NCBI RefSeq assembly: GCF_015351395.1
Contig: NZ_JADKPV010000005.1
Location: 124,001-188,000 of the forward strand
Length of the DNA: 64,000 nucleotides
Direction of reading: 5' to 3'
From: Savagea serpentis
GTDB lineage: Bacteria; Bacillota; Bacilli; Bacillales_A; Planococcaceae
Below are positions 46,546 through 55,160 of this stretch, piece by piece (position 1 is the stretch's first letter; each line of letters begins with the position of its first letter). Made by a program: the position numbers and the translations under genes. The notes beneath the pieces are model-generated. The model was not told the DNA's origin, did no database searches, and saw only the letters and a program-made list of their open reading frames with translations.

Positions 46546-48001
46546 GTGCGACAACCTTCCCTCTCGGTATTTTAAATATAAAATAAAAACAAATAATGAC
46601 GATAATCAAAACGCCCATAAATACGACGAACATCGCCTGTTCTAAAACATTTTGGAGCAATCGTAGAGTAGTGTCGTCCAATGTTTTACGCGATTCATGC
46701 GTTAACAAAACATTCATCTCATCAATCGTACCTTCAGATCCTAGCTTTTGGAAATAATGCATAATCGAACGATTTAAAACTGCGCCAAATAACGCTGCTC
46801 CCATTGTATTTCCGAAATTACGCATAAACATATTCGATGCTGTAGCACTGCCTCTTAATGCATACGGTACACTATTTTGAATCGCAACTAAAAACGCCGT
46901 GCTCGTTAATCCCATTCCAACACCGATCCAAAAACTTCCGAAACCTGCCCAAATTGGGCCACTTGTCGGTGTCATTGTCACAAATAATCCTGCACCCACG
47001 GCTAAACTAATTCCTCCAGTAAGAGATGTCGTAAACGGTCCGTAACGAACGAGTAAATGACCGGAAATCGTTGAAGCTATCGGCCATCCGATAGACATCG
47101 CAGTTAACGTAAAGCCCGCGATAAGCGCATGTTCTCCCATCAATCCTGTCACATATGTCGGTAAATAAGAAGAGATCGCCATTAAAATAATGCCAGTTAA
47201 CAAAGAGACGATATTCGCATATAAAATGAGTGGATTTCGCCATATATTCATCGGCACGATTGGATCAATCGCTCGCTTCTCTATACGGATAAACAAACAT
47301 AAAAATAAAATTGCGAGCACAAGCATCAGCGAACCAATGAATGAAAAACGTTCAAATGACTGTCCGCCTTCTACGATCCACAAGATAAATAGAGAGAGTA
47401 CAAGCGTCGAGAGCAAAGCCCCTTGATAATCGATCGCTACTCGTTTCGGTTTTACTTCTTCTTTCAAAAATAACGTAATACCGAGCATCGCTAATATTCC
47501 GAGTGGTACGTTCACCCAAAACACATAATGCCAACTAAAATATTGCACGAGTAAGCCACCGAGTGCTGGGCCAAGTACAGCCGAAATTCCCCAAACACTC
47601 GATAAATACCCTTGAATTTTCGCTCGTTCTTCCATCGTATAAATATCGCCAACGATTGTTGACGCAATAGGTGATAAAGCCCCCGCTCCAAGCCCTTGAA
47701 TGAGGCGATACATCGTCAGCTGTTCGAAAGTCGTCGCAAAACCAGCCAATAACGAACCGATTAAAAAAATCGTCATCCCGATATTAAAAATTGTCTTTCG
47801 TCCATATACATCGGCAAGCTTCCCATAAATTAAGACGGATACTGTACTCATGAGTAAATAAGAAGAAAAGACCCAACTATAACGTGAAAAACTTCCGAAT
47901 GATGCAGCAATCGATGGCATAGCAGTCGTAACAATCGTCGCTTCAACTGCACTGACGAACATCGCTAATATAACAGCAATTAATACAATCGGACGCTTCA
48001 T
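46532..48001 (-). CDS. MFS transporter of the DHA2 (EmrB/QacA) family, 14 helices
   Basis: The 489-residue protein has about 14 membrane segments. It carries motif D1-like EATIVTTAMPSIAASFG in helix 1, motif A GKLADVYGRKT, and motif C GPALGGLLVQYFSW, as in LmrB/EmrB drug exporters. GGGGGTGGAG precedes the ATG at 48001. A terminator separates it from cbpB upstream, and it overlaps the LysR gene downstream. Confidence 0.9.
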   Translation of the reverse strand: MKRPIVLIAVILAMFVSAVEATIVTTAMPSIAASFGSFSRYSWVFSSYLLMSTVSVLIYGKLADVYGRKTIFNIGMTIFLIGSLLAGFATTFEQLTMYRLIQGLGAGALSPIASTIVGDIYTMEERAKIQGYLSSVWGISAVLGPALGGLLVQYFSWHYVFWVNVPLGILAMLGITLFLKEEVKPKRVAIDYQGALLSTLVLSLFILWIVEGGQSFERFSFIGSLMLVLAILFLCLFIRIEKRAIDPIVPMNIWRNPLILYANIVSLLTGIILMAISSYLPTYVTGLMGEHALIAGFTLTAMSIGWPIASTISGHLLVRYGPFTTSLTGGISLAVGAGLFVTMTPTSGPIWAGFGSFWIGVGMGLTSTAFLVAIQNSVPYALRGSATASNMFMRNFGNTMGAALFGAVLNRSIMHYFQKLGSEGTIDEMNVLLTHESRKTLDDTTLRLLQNVLEQAMFVVFMGVLIIVIICFYFIFKIPRGKVVAHDSE

Positions 48002-48017
48002 TTCTCCACCCCCTAAA

Positions 48018-48057
48018 ATAAAAAAACTGTAGCGAGACGTACGGCTACAGTTTTTAT
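48018..48057 (-). terminator. cbpB terminator
   Basis: AAACTGTAGC and GCTACAGTTT form a 10-bp stem with a 10-nt loop; on the minus strand a U7 tail follows. It lies between cbpB and the DHA2 transporter gene. Confidence 0.88.
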
Positions 48058-48069
48058 TCATTTTACATG

Positions 48070-48510
48070 TTAGCGTGGCTGATAAATATATTTCTTAAAC
48101 TCTTTCAGCATAACGCGTCGTGTTAAAATTCCTGCAAATGTACCGTCTTCTTCCACTACGCATAAAAACGTGTGATTCACGAGTAAGTCGAGGCCCTTTT
48201 GAAAACGGTCTGTCGTATACACTCTCGGAATTTCCACATTCATAATGTCGTCTACTTTCAAATCAGATAGACGTTCATATTCGATTCGCTCCAGGCCAAG
48301 GATGGCGTCTGTGATCATCCCAATCCCTAACAAACCTTGTAATTTAAATTGTGCATCTAATACAGGAATGGCTGAGTAACCCGTTTTCGTCAAGACGAGC
48401 AACGCATGCTCTGCGTTATTGCCAACTTGGACATGGGCTACTTTTTCCGCTGATATTAAATATTGTTCAATTGGCGTTTCTAAAAATAATTTATCCTCAG
48501 TCGTAATCAT
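48070..48510 (-). CDS. cbpB: Cyclic di-AMP-binding CBS protein CbpB/DarB
   Basis: The 146 residues consist of two CBS domains and match B. subtilis YkuL (DarB/CbpB) closely, including EKVAHVQVGNNAEHALL and VLTKTGYSAIPVLD. In Bacillus and Listeria, apo-DarB activates the stringent-response enzyme Rel and pyruvate carboxylase, and c-di-AMP binding stops this. I start it at the ATG at 48510, eight bases after AAAGGAG; an in-frame start 13 codons earlier has no such site. It is monocistronic, next to the osmoprotectant importer. Confidence 0.94.
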   Translation of the reverse strand: MITTEDKLFLETPIEQYLISAEKVAHVQVGNNAEHALLVLTKTGYSAIPVLDAQFKLQGLLGIGMITDAILGLERIEYERLSDLKVDDIMNVEIPRVYTTDRFQKGLDLLVNHTFLCVVEEDGTFAGILTRRVMLKEFKKYIYQPR

Positions 48511-48675
48511 ACACTCCGCTCCTTTGTTCAATCGTTGTAACGCTCTCACTTACACCTCATCATACCATAAGAAAGCGCTTCAATATAATCATTTGCTATA
48601 AAAAGAATGTTCTTAATTCACCGAAAGCTTCGATTAGCGAAATATATAAAATAATTCTTTATAATCATTTTTCAT

Positions 48676-48690
48676 AGTACTTAAAGTACT
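48676..48690. promoter_or_regulatory. Palindrome upstream of the betaine transporter
   Basis: AGTACTT-A-AAGTACT is a perfect 7+7 inverted repeat about 50 bp before the -35 box of the glycine betaine transporter. Its size suits a MarR/GbsR-type dimer. The rest of the 325-bp gap (48511-48835) is very AT-rich with no other feature I can support. Confidence 0.45.
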
Positions 48691-48737
48691 TTAGTCTCTT
48701 TTAAGCGCAATTATTCAGAATATTATTACTATATCAT

Positions 48738-48766
48738 TTGATTTATAAAAATAATTCACGTATCAT
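48738..48766 (+). promoter_or_regulatory. Promoter of the glycine betaine transporter
   Basis: TTGATT (48738-48743), a 17-bp spacer and TATCAT (48761-48766), about 70 bp before the first gene. The weak -10 would suit an osmotically regulated promoter; this is inference. Confidence 0.55.
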
Positions 48767-48835
48767 TAATTAGTATATTCATTAAAATCAATGAATACTT
48801 TATTTGATATTTTTAGAAAAGGGGTAATATTTTCC

Positions 48836-49831
48836 ATGAAAAAATGGCTAACAATGATGTTCGCTTCACTATTTTTCGTCCTCACAGCATGTGGTGACGG
48901 AGATTCAGCAACTGAGATTGAAACGATTCACTTTGCTGACGCAGGATGGGATAGTATCCGCTTCCATAATAGTGTGGCACAAACGATTATCGAGAACGGT
49001 TACGGGTATGACACTGAAGTAACAAATGGTACATCCACTGCAACCCTTCAAGCGCTTCAACAAGGTGACTTGAATGTCTATATGGAAGTATGGACTGATA
49101 ACTTAGAAGATATTTATACGAAAGCGATTGATCGTGGGGATATCGTCCGTGCAGCGACAAACTTTGATGATAATACACAAGGTCTTTACGTCCCACGCTA
49201 CGTCATTGAAGGAGATCCTGAACGTGGCATTGAACCAGTAGCTCCTGATTTGAAGACAGTAAAAGACTTAGAAAAATATGCGGATGTTTTTATTGACCCA
49301 GAAGACACATCAAAAGGCCGTGTCGTTGGTGCACCTTCTAGTTGGATCATTAGTGAATACTTAGATGAAAAATTACAAACATATGGCTTAGATGAACAAT
49401 ACAACTATTTAGTCCCTGGTAGTGACTCAGCAATTGTTGCTTCACTCGCTGGAGCGGTCAAACAAGGCGAACCATGGGTCGGTTACTATTGGTCTCCTAC
49501 TTGGGTAACCGCTAGTTTTGACCTCGTCTTATTAGAGGATGAACCGTTTGACATTGAAAAATGGGAAGAAGATCGAAGCACAGAATTTCCACCAAATGAT
49601 GTCGTCATCGCTGTTCACAAAGACTTCCCGACACAAGCAAAAGACGTGTACGAGTTTTTGCAAAAGTATGAAACAAGCAACGCTTTAACAGAAGAAGCAC
49701 TCGATTACATGAATGAAAATGACGCTTCACCTGAAGAAGCTGCAAAATGGTGGATGAATGAACATGAAGACATTTGGACTTCATGGGTGCCAGAAGATAT
49801 TGCTGAAAAAGTAAAGTCAGCGATTCAATAA
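48836..49831 (+). CDS. Glycine betaine/proline-type ABC substrate-binding lipoprotein
   Basis: The 331-residue protein has a lipoprotein signal ending in LTAC and an OpuAC/ProX-type domain. Aromatic residues that would cage a quaternary amine are seen in DAGWDSIRFHN, YMEVWTDN and GYYWSPTW. The start is the ATG at 48836 behind AAAAGGGG; an ATG 15 codons upstream lacks a site. It leads the operon (binding protein, permease, ATPase), the reverse of B. subtilis opuA. A hairpin with a short T-tract follows the gene. Confidence 0.92.
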   Translation: MKKWLTMMFASLFFVLTACGDGDSATEIETIHFADAGWDSIRFHNSVAQTIIENGYGYDTEVTNGTSTATLQALQQGDLNVYMEVWTDNLEDIYTKAIDRGDIVRAATNFDDNTQGLYVPRYVIEGDPERGIEPVAPDLKTVKDLEKYADVFIDPEDTSKGRVVGAPSSWIISEYLDEKLQTYGLDEQYNYLVPGSDSAIVASLAGAVKQGEPWVGYYWSPTWVTASFDLVLLEDEPFDIEKWEEDRSTEFPPNDVVIAVHKDFPTQAKDVYEFLQKYETSNALTEEALDYMNENDASPEEAAKWWMNEHEDIWTSWVPEDIAEKVKSAIQ

Positions 49832-49842
49832 TTTTAACGAAG

Positions 49843-49866
49843 CGTGCAGCGCAGTCTGCACGTTTT
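49843..49866 (+). terminator. Leaky terminator after the betaine-binding protein gene
   Basis: CGTGCAG (49843-49849) and CTGCACG (49856-49862) form a 7-bp stem with only four T after it. It probably lets part of the transcripts through to the permease and ATPase genes, keeping the binding protein in excess. Confidence 0.55.
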
Positions 49867-49882
49867 CTAAATAATAGAGAAA

Positions 49883-49928
49883 GGTGGTCTTACGCTAACG
49901 CATATTTATTACGTTAGCGATCCTTATG
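49883..49928 (+). promoter_or_regulatory. Hairpin between ribosome binding site and start codon of the betaine permease
   Basis: The only Shine-Dalgarno-like sequence, AAAGGTGG (49880-49887), is 38 nt before the ATG at 49926. Between them CGCTAACG (49893-49900) and CGTTAGCG (49912-49919) form a perfect 8-bp stem. When folded, the effective spacing becomes about 11 nt. In-frame codons upstream hit a stop at 49896 and offer no usual start. Confidence 0.6.
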
Positions 49929-50786
49929 AAAAGTTTTCCTGACATCCAGTTTCCCATTGGGGATACGGTAGCAGCGTTTATCGATTTTTTAGCTTTAAAT
50001 TTTAAAGGATTTTTTGATTTTTTATTCGTGATTTTTTCTTCCACGATTAAGGCGACCGAGCAAGGACTGCTCATGCTTCCATGGTGGTTACTTATTTTGA
50101 TTGTCGTCGCAATTGGTACGTACTTCACTTCGTGGAAAGGTGGCATCACATTTGGTGTCTTCTTATTTTTAATCGGGACATTTGATTTATGGTCTCAAAC
50201 GATGACGACATTAGCCGTTATTATTATTTCTGTCGTTCTTTCCCTCCTAATTGGAATTCCACTCGGAATTTTAATGGCGTTCAACCGAACATTTGCATCC
50301 ATTATGCGACCGATTTTAGACGCGATGCAAACGATGCCAACATTCGTTTACTTAATTCCTGTTATTTTCTTCTTCCCGCTCGGAAACGTTCCAGCGGTGA
50401 TTGCGACAATTATTTATGCATTACCACCCGTTATGCGTTTAACGGAACTCGGCATTCGCAATGTCGATGAAGAAGTCATTGAAAGTGCCGAATCTTTCGG
50501 TTCATCACGGATGCAAATGCTCATGAAAGTCCAGTTACCTCAAGCTTTACCGACGATTATGGCGGGAGTGAACCAAACGACGATGATGGCTTTATCAATG
50601 GCGGTCGTCGGTTCGATGGTCGGAGCAGACGGACTCGGAGAACGCGTACTTCATGCGTTAAACCGCATCGATATGTCTCTTGGATTCGAAGCGGGTATTA
50701 GCATCGTCTTTTTAGCGATCATTATCGACCGAATTACTGCTGGAATTGCGGATAAAATGCAAAGTCGTAGAGGTGAAGCATCATGA
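49926..50786 (+). CDS. Glycine betaine/proline ABC transporter permease
   Basis: The 286-residue protein is of the ProW/OpuAB type: an amphipathic N-terminal part, about seven membrane helices (from 52 onward) and the EAA motif ESAESFGSSRMQMLMKVQLPQALPT that contacts the ATPase. GADGLGERVLHALNRIDMSLGFEAG is typical of the family. The start codon is preceded by an unusual hairpin, and its stop overlaps the ATPase start by 4 bp. Confidence 0.93.
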   Translation: MKSFPDIQFPIGDTVAAFIDFLALNFKGFFDFLFVIFSSTIKATEQGLLMLPWWLLILIVVAIGTYFTSWKGGITFGVFLFLIGTFDLWSQTMTTLAVIIISVVLSLLIGIPLGILMAFNRTFASIMRPILDAMQTMPTFVYLIPVIFFFPLGNVPAVIATIIYALPPVMRLTELGIRNVDEEVIESAESFGSSRMQMLMKVQLPQALPTIMAGVNQTTMMALSMAVVGSMVGADGLGERVLHALNRIDMSLGFEAGISIVFLAIIIDRITAGIADKMQSRRGEAS

Positions 50787-51982
50787 CAGTTAAAATTCAA
50801 CTTCAACATGTGAGCAAAATTTTCGGACCACGTCCACAAAAAATCGTACCACTTATTGAACAAGGCAAATCAAAAGAAGAAATTTTAAAAGAAACGAAAC
50901 ATACCGTCGGTGTATACGACGCTTCGATGGATATTTACGATGGAGAATTTTTCGTCATTATGGGGCTATCAGGCAGTGGGAAGTCAACATTAATTCGATG
51001 CTTTAATATGTTAAACGTTCCAACTGCTGGCAGCATACTCGTAGACGGTGAAGACATTACAAAATATTCAAAACAACAATTACGTGACTATCGTCAAAAG
51101 AAAATCGCGATGGTGTTCCAACATTTCGGATTGTTTAGCCATCGGACGATTTTAGAGAACGTCGAATACGGACTAGAAATTCGAGGTTTATCGAAAGAAG
51201 AACGCCGTAAAATTGCAATGGAACAATTAGAAAATGTCGGATTAAAAGGATATGAAGATCAATACCCTGACCAGCTATCCGGCGGTATGCAACAACGTGT
51301 CGGCATCGCACGCGCTTTAACGAACAATCCTGATATTTTACTGATGGACGAACCGTTCAGTGCGCTCGATCCCCTCATTCGGCGTGAAATGCAGTTAGAA
51401 TTAATTGATTTGCAAGATAGACTTCAAAAAACGATTATCTTCATCACGCATGACGTCAACGAAGCTTTTAAACTCGGGGACCGGGTCGCTGTCATGAAAG
51501 ACGGCCGTGTCGAGCAAATTGGCACACCGGAAGAAATTTTAGAGCAACCTGCAAACGAATATATTTCCTCCTTCACCCATGATATTGACCGTTCAAAAGT
51601 GCTTCAAGCAGAACATGTCATGTCACGCCCACACAATATTTTAACTTTAAAAGACGGTTTGCAAGTCGGGGTTAAAATGATGCGAGAAAACGGCATTTCT
51701 TCACTCTTCGTTGCAGATCGTGGCCGTAAGTTAGAAGGCTATATTACAATCGATGACGCAATTGATGCCATTCGTGAAAAGAAATCGATTGAATCTATTT
51801 TAAGACGTGAAGTGACGACAGTGTCACCAGATACATACATTCAAGACTTAATCCCACTCGTCTTGCAATCAGGATTGCCCCTTGTTGTCACAGATGAAGA
51901 AAATCGAATTCTCGGCATTATTTTAAGAGTCCACGTATTATCCAGTTTAATTGCCGAAGATTTTGATGCTGAAACTGTTTAA
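50783..51982 (+). CDS. Glycine betaine/proline ABC transporter ATPase with CBS pair
   Basis: The 399-residue OpuAA/ProV-type ATPase has the N-terminal extension (FGPRPQKIVPLIEQGKSKEE), Walker A GLSGSGKST, signature LSGGMQQRVGIARA, Walker B ILLMDEPFSALD and the switch His in FITHDVNEAF. Two C-terminal CBS domains (about 275-395) follow, the module that senses ionic strength or binds c-di-AMP in OpuA systems. With cbpB and ktrA also in this window, the cell appears to use c-di-AMP for osmotic control, though binding here is inferred. Confidence 0.95.
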   Translation: MTVKIQLQHVSKIFGPRPQKIVPLIEQGKSKEEILKETKHTVGVYDASMDIYDGEFFVIMGLSGSGKSTLIRCFNMLNVPTAGSILVDGEDITKYSKQQLRDYRQKKIAMVFQHFGLFSHRTILENVEYGLEIRGLSKEERRKIAMEQLENVGLKGYEDQYPDQLSGGMQQRVGIARALTNNPDILLMDEPFSALDPLIRREMQLELIDLQDRLQKTIIFITHDVNEAFKLGDRVAVMKDGRVEQIGTPEEILEQPANEYISSFTHDIDRSKVLQAEHVMSRPHNILTLKDGLQVGVKMMRENGISSLFVADRGRKLEGYITIDDAIDAIREKKSIESILRREVTTVSPDTYIQDLIPLVLQSGLPLVVTDEENRILGIILRVHVLSSLIAEDFDAETV

Positions 51983-51985
51983 TCT

Positions 51986-52026
51986 AAAAAGGAATGGTCC
52001 CCATTACGGGCGACCATTCCTTTTTT
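51986..52026. terminator. Bidirectional terminator
   Basis: AAGGAATGGTC and GACCATTCCTT form an 11-bp stem with T6 after and A4 before. It ends the betaine transporter operon and the convergent methyltransferase gene. Confidence 0.92.
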
Positions 52027-52966
52027 AGCGTTCACAAACGAGTATTTTTCTTTCAAACTTTGCTTTCCGTGCGATTGCTTCAGCTACAATTGTAAAGCCG
52101 ATTTGTTGTAACTGTTCTTCGACTGATTCGATGGCTACAAAGACGACACGACTCGCGATGCGATATGCTGATTCTAAAATGGACGTCAGCTGTTCATCTG
52201 TCACATGCGTAAATAAATTATATGGCAAATCAATGATCGCCACGTCATACTGTCCTGCTACTTGTTCAATCGGACATAATGTCACATTCGCTTCATAACC
52301 AAAGTGGCTAATATTTTCACGAGAGCCGTCACAGACGAGCGGATTGACGTCACTTCCTTCAATCGGAACGCCCATCGATAACGCTTCAACTAAGACCGTA
52401 CCAATCCCACAACACGGATCGATCACTTTATCAACCACTTCAATATCGGGTATCGCAATATTGACGATTGCTCGAGCTAAGCGAGAACTGAGCGCTGTCG
52501 AATACATGCGGGGCTTCTGTTGATGCTGGAACCAAATCGCTTCCCCTCTTTGAACGGCACCGAAATAATACATACCTTCTAAATAAATGACACCGAGTTC
52601 GACCGTCGGATTATGTAAGTCTACTTCGCCTGTAATCGCTGTACCAACCGAACGTTCAATTTGACGTCTCTGCGTATGCGACCATTTCTTCTCATCGTCA
52701 AAATCGACTTCATTTAAGCATGTTAATTTATATGTTTCATCTATCGGAAAAGTATACTTCGCCACACGTTCCCTTAACTCTTCCTCTGTATGTGCTTGAA
52801 TCCAAACCGCAAGACGCCCTTTTATAAAGGGACTGCGAGAAGGTTCAAGAAGGCGCTCAGAGATGATGTATGGCTTTGGTGAAGCTTCACCAAATAGCGC
52901 ATGCATTTCTAATTGACAAACTTCGCGTTCATCCATATGGCGCACATAGTAATATAAGTAATTCAT
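52025..52966 (-). CDS. RNA methyltransferase-like protein, TRM11/UPF0020 type
   Basis: The 313-residue protein has an N-terminal region resembling THUMP-associated domains and a C-terminal Rossmann methyltransferase domain: DPCCGIGTVLVEAL (SAM motif I), GSDVNP, and the catalytic IDLPYN in the place of the (D/N)PPY motif of N2-guanine or N6-adenine methyltransferases. TRM11-like enzymes methylate tRNA guanosine 10, so tRNA is a likely substrate. Its start overlaps the stop of the 148-residue gene by 4 bp. Confidence 0.85.
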   Translation of the reverse strand: MNYLYYYVRHMDEREVCQLEMHALFGEASPKPYIISERLLEPSRSPFIKGRLAVWIQAHTEEELRERVAKYTFPIDETYKLTCLNEVDFDDEKKWSHTQRRQIERSVGTAITGEVDLHNPTVELGVIYLEGMYYFGAVQRGEAIWFQHQQKPRMYSTALSSRLARAIVNIAIPDIEVVDKVIDPCCGIGTVLVEALSMGVPIEGSDVNPLVCDGSRENISHFGYEANVTLCPIEQVAGQYDVAIIDLPYNLFTHVTDEQLTSILESAYRIASRVVFVAIESVEEQLQQIGFTIVAEAIARKAKFERKILVCER

Positions 52967-53409
52967 CGCGCTTCTTCGCGTGCCGCTTCATACTTGCGCA
53001 TCAATTGAACGACCGTTTCAATCGCTTGCTCAATCGTCCAATTCGCTTCGAAGCCATCCAATGCTTCCAACGTTAAATTCATATCGAACATTTTATCCGC
53101 TTGCGCATATAAAATCGCATGTTTCGCTAATGTTGGATTCGTTTCGGTCTCAATGAAATATTTTAAAAAAGCTTCCTCATCTTTCGACACGCGTAACCCA
53201 AATAATGCCGTATATGTTTGAAATACATCGTCTAATTCGATTGTCATACAATCGACATTTACTTCGTCAAATGTTGCAGATTCTACATAAATAAAACTTT
53301 CTTGATGGGTTTGTAAATACGTTAAAGGGTGTTGTAATACATTGAATACTTGTTGTTCTATGACTTCGTCTGTTTCTTTTAAACAGCGGTCAACTATCGT
53401 ATAATTCAT
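52963..53409 (-). CDS. Hypothetical protein of 148 residues
   Basis: I do not recognise a family. The protein is acidic, soluble, has no signal peptide, and is mainly helical in its second half (LAKHAILYAQADKMFDMNLTLEALDGFEANWTIEQ, ranges 90-125). The start is the ATG at 53409, seven bases after GAGG; the ATG two codons earlier is too close. It sits between the CDF exporter (9 bp) and the RNA methyltransferase (4-bp overlap), so the three form one transcription unit. Confidence 0.72.
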   Translation of the reverse strand: MNYTIVDRCLKETDEVIEQQVFNVLQHPLTYLQTHQESFIYVESATFDEVNVDCMTIELDDVFQTYTALFGLRVSKDEEAFLKYFIETETNPTLAKHAILYAQADKMFDMNLTLEALDGFEANWTIEQAIETVVQLMRKYEAAREEAR

Positions 53410-53418
53410 GTTCATTCC

Positions 53419-54342
53419 TCACTTCATTTCAAAATTCGCTTCTTCATACCAAGGGTTTAAATGGATGAGCACTTCATCGACATCTGGGTATGCTTCCATA
53501 ATAGCATTGCGAATCGAACTCGACAAATCGTGTCCTTCTTGAATCGATAAGCTCGCTGGAATCGCAATTCGCAAGTCAACTAATACATAGTGACCGTGCT
53601 CTCTCGCGCGCAAACGATCGATGCGACGAACTTCTTCAAATTGACGAATCACTTCTTCAAACTGAAGGAGTCGCTCTGGTGCAACACTTTTCTCCATCAA
53701 AACGTCAAGTGATTCTCTTCCCATCTCAATTGCTAACTTTAATACGAGCAACGCGACGATAAATCCTGCAATCGGGTCTCCATAACTTAAAAATGGTTTA
53801 TCCATCGCATCTCCAACGAGCGCTAGTCCAATGCCGATGACTGCTGCTCCTGAAGCATAAACGTCTGCCAAATGGTCATACGCTGTCGCAATTAATCCTT
53901 TACTATTTTCTTTTTTTCCAATTTTAATCGTATACATGTATAATGCTTGTTTCCAAACTAATGAGATAATCGCTGTAATTAAAGCGATATAACTTGCTTT
54001 TAGAGGCTCTTCAAACAATGTTACAACTGCTTCATATGCAATATAAATGGCAGCACCTGCTAAAATAATGGCGACGATTCCTGAACCAATCACTTCTGCT
54101 TTCCCATGTCCCCAAGGATGATCTTCATCTGCAGGGCGCTTTGAAATGCGCATTGATGTAAGTGCCGCTAGTGAAGCGACCACATCCGCCGCGTTATGGA
54201 AACCATCCGCTAATAAGACGGGGCTGTTAAACAATGCCCCTACTGAAATTTTTAAAATGGTGAGCAAAATATTACTAATTAAACTAACCCAAATGGCGAC
54301 GATCGCCGCAAAGGAGTGCTTCGTTTCTACTGTGTGTTCCAT
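53419..54342 (-). CDS. Cation diffusion facilitator (CDF) metal exporter
   Basis: The 307 residues have six membrane helices and a C-terminal cytosolic domain (from about 210). Metal-site motifs are DGFHNAADV in helix 2 and YDHLADVYAS in helix 5, both keeping the D/H-X3-D pattern, and HPWGHGKAE in the adjoining loop. Such proteins export zinc, manganese or iron by proton exchange. The start is the ATG at 54342, seven bases after GGGGAG. It is first in its unit after a terminator. Confidence 0.93.
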   Translation of the reverse strand: MEHTVETKHSFAAIVAIWVSLISNILLTILKISVGALFNSPVLLADGFHNAADVVASLAALTSMRISKRPADEDHPWGHGKAEVIGSGIVAIILAGAAIYIAYEAVVTLFEEPLKASYIALITAIISLVWKQALYMYTIKIGKKENSKGLIATAYDHLADVYASGAAVIGIGLALVGDAMDKPFLSYGDPIAGFIVALLVLKLAIEMGRESLDVLMEKSVAPERLLQFEEVIRQFEEVRRIDRLRAREHGHYVLVDLRIAIPASLSIQEGHDLSSSIRNAIMEAYPDVDEVLIHLNPWYEEANFEMK

Positions 54343-54381
54343 CAAATTTCTCCCCTTTCAAAAAGTTTGCATACAGGCAAC

Positions 54382-54411
54382 AAAAAAACCTGACATCCGA
54401 ATGTCAGGTTT
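54382..54411 (-). terminator. Terminator of the hydrolase-nuclease unit
   Basis: On the minus strand AACCTGACAT and ATGTCAGGTT form a 10-bp stem with a CGGA-type tetraloop and U7 tail. The 110 bp between it and the nuclease stop hold no gene I can support. Confidence 0.9.
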
Positions 54412-54522
54412 ACCGAGTTGAAAAATATATAAAGTTGTATGTTTGTATGCAAATGGATGCGATATTCATCGATATCCCTCTTTTTATAAGTTTTGTATAG
54501 TTCATTGTAACACATATTTCCA

Positions 54523-55149
54523 TCAATCACATACTTTTTGGATATCTTTTTTACTTTTTTCATCATATGGATAACGTTCTGTATCAAATCCCCGGGCATG
54601 GACGTATCCTTCTAAACTCCAAATGCCACATTTGTTCTTTTTCGCTTCCGCTTCAATTTCTTTAAAGTGCGTCACATATGAATCATTCGGCGGATAAACA
54701 AAGGCAACACGTGCCAGCCCTTTGCGGAGTAACATCTCTTGCACACTTTCACCATCGACATAAATATATGCGAGCAGGCGTCCATACTTATCTTCTTTTT
54801 CGCCGACATCGAATTCAATTTCCACTTTTCCGTCTTTCATCAATTCTTTCATAAAATTAGATGCTTCTGGTCCAAAACGTTCCGTCGTTTTTTTAGGATG
54901 GACGGTTTCTGGTGTATCGACGAGCAAATAACGTACCGCTTTTTCTTCTCCTTCATACTTTACCCGAATCGTGTCCCCATCGACAACACGGACCAATTCA
55001 ACAGGAATTAATCCTTCTTTTGAAGGTTTTGTGTCTTCCGAATCGAGTAAATCAATACCAAAATAGCCTGCTATTGCTACGACGATTATCGAAATGATCC
55101 ATTGTTTTAAATTTTTAGGTTGTTCTTTCTTTTGTTGTTGAGCCATCAT
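54523..55149 (-). CDS. Membrane-anchored staphylococcal-nuclease-like thermonuclease
   Basis: The 208 residues have a lysine-rich start, one hydrophobic anchor (about 19-35) and an SNase domain. Catalytic residues correspond to Arg and Glu in VRYLLVDTPET and the second Arg in EDKYGRLLAYIY; Asp ligands are in VVDGDTIRV. This is the arrangement of S. aureus Nuc2, a cell-surface calcium-dependent nuclease. Either of two adjacent ATGs could start; the second is better spaced from AAAGGA. It is 11 bp downstream of the hydrolase gene. Confidence 0.93.
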   Translation of the reverse strand: MMAQQQKKEQPKNLKQWIISIIVVAIAGYFGIDLLDSEDTKPSKEGLIPVELVRVVDGDTIRVKYEGEEKAVRYLLVDTPETVHPKKTTERFGPEASNFMKELMKDGKVEIEFDVGEKEDKYGRLLAYIYVDGESVQEMLLRKGLARVAFVYPPNDSYVTHFKEIEAEAKKNKCGIWSLEGYVHARGFDTERYPYDEKSKKDIQKVCD

Positions 55150-55160
55150 TCTGTCCTTTC

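Noticed and set aside
46532-48001. Possible horizontally acquired resistance island (two MFS exporters and a LysR gene at 44.3-48 kb)
   Set aside because: Base composition and codon use look like the neighbours, and there are no integrase, transposase, tRNA or flanking repeats.
48569-48583. cre-like sequence AAGAAAGCGCTTCAA before cbpB
   Set aside because: It has two mismatches at core positions of the CcpA consensus, and AT-rich gaps give such hits by chance.
54342-54599. Open frame of 85 codons on the minus strand between nuclease and CDF genes
   Set aside because: It begins inside the nuclease gene, runs through that gene's terminator, has no ribosome binding site and a biased, unnatural composition.
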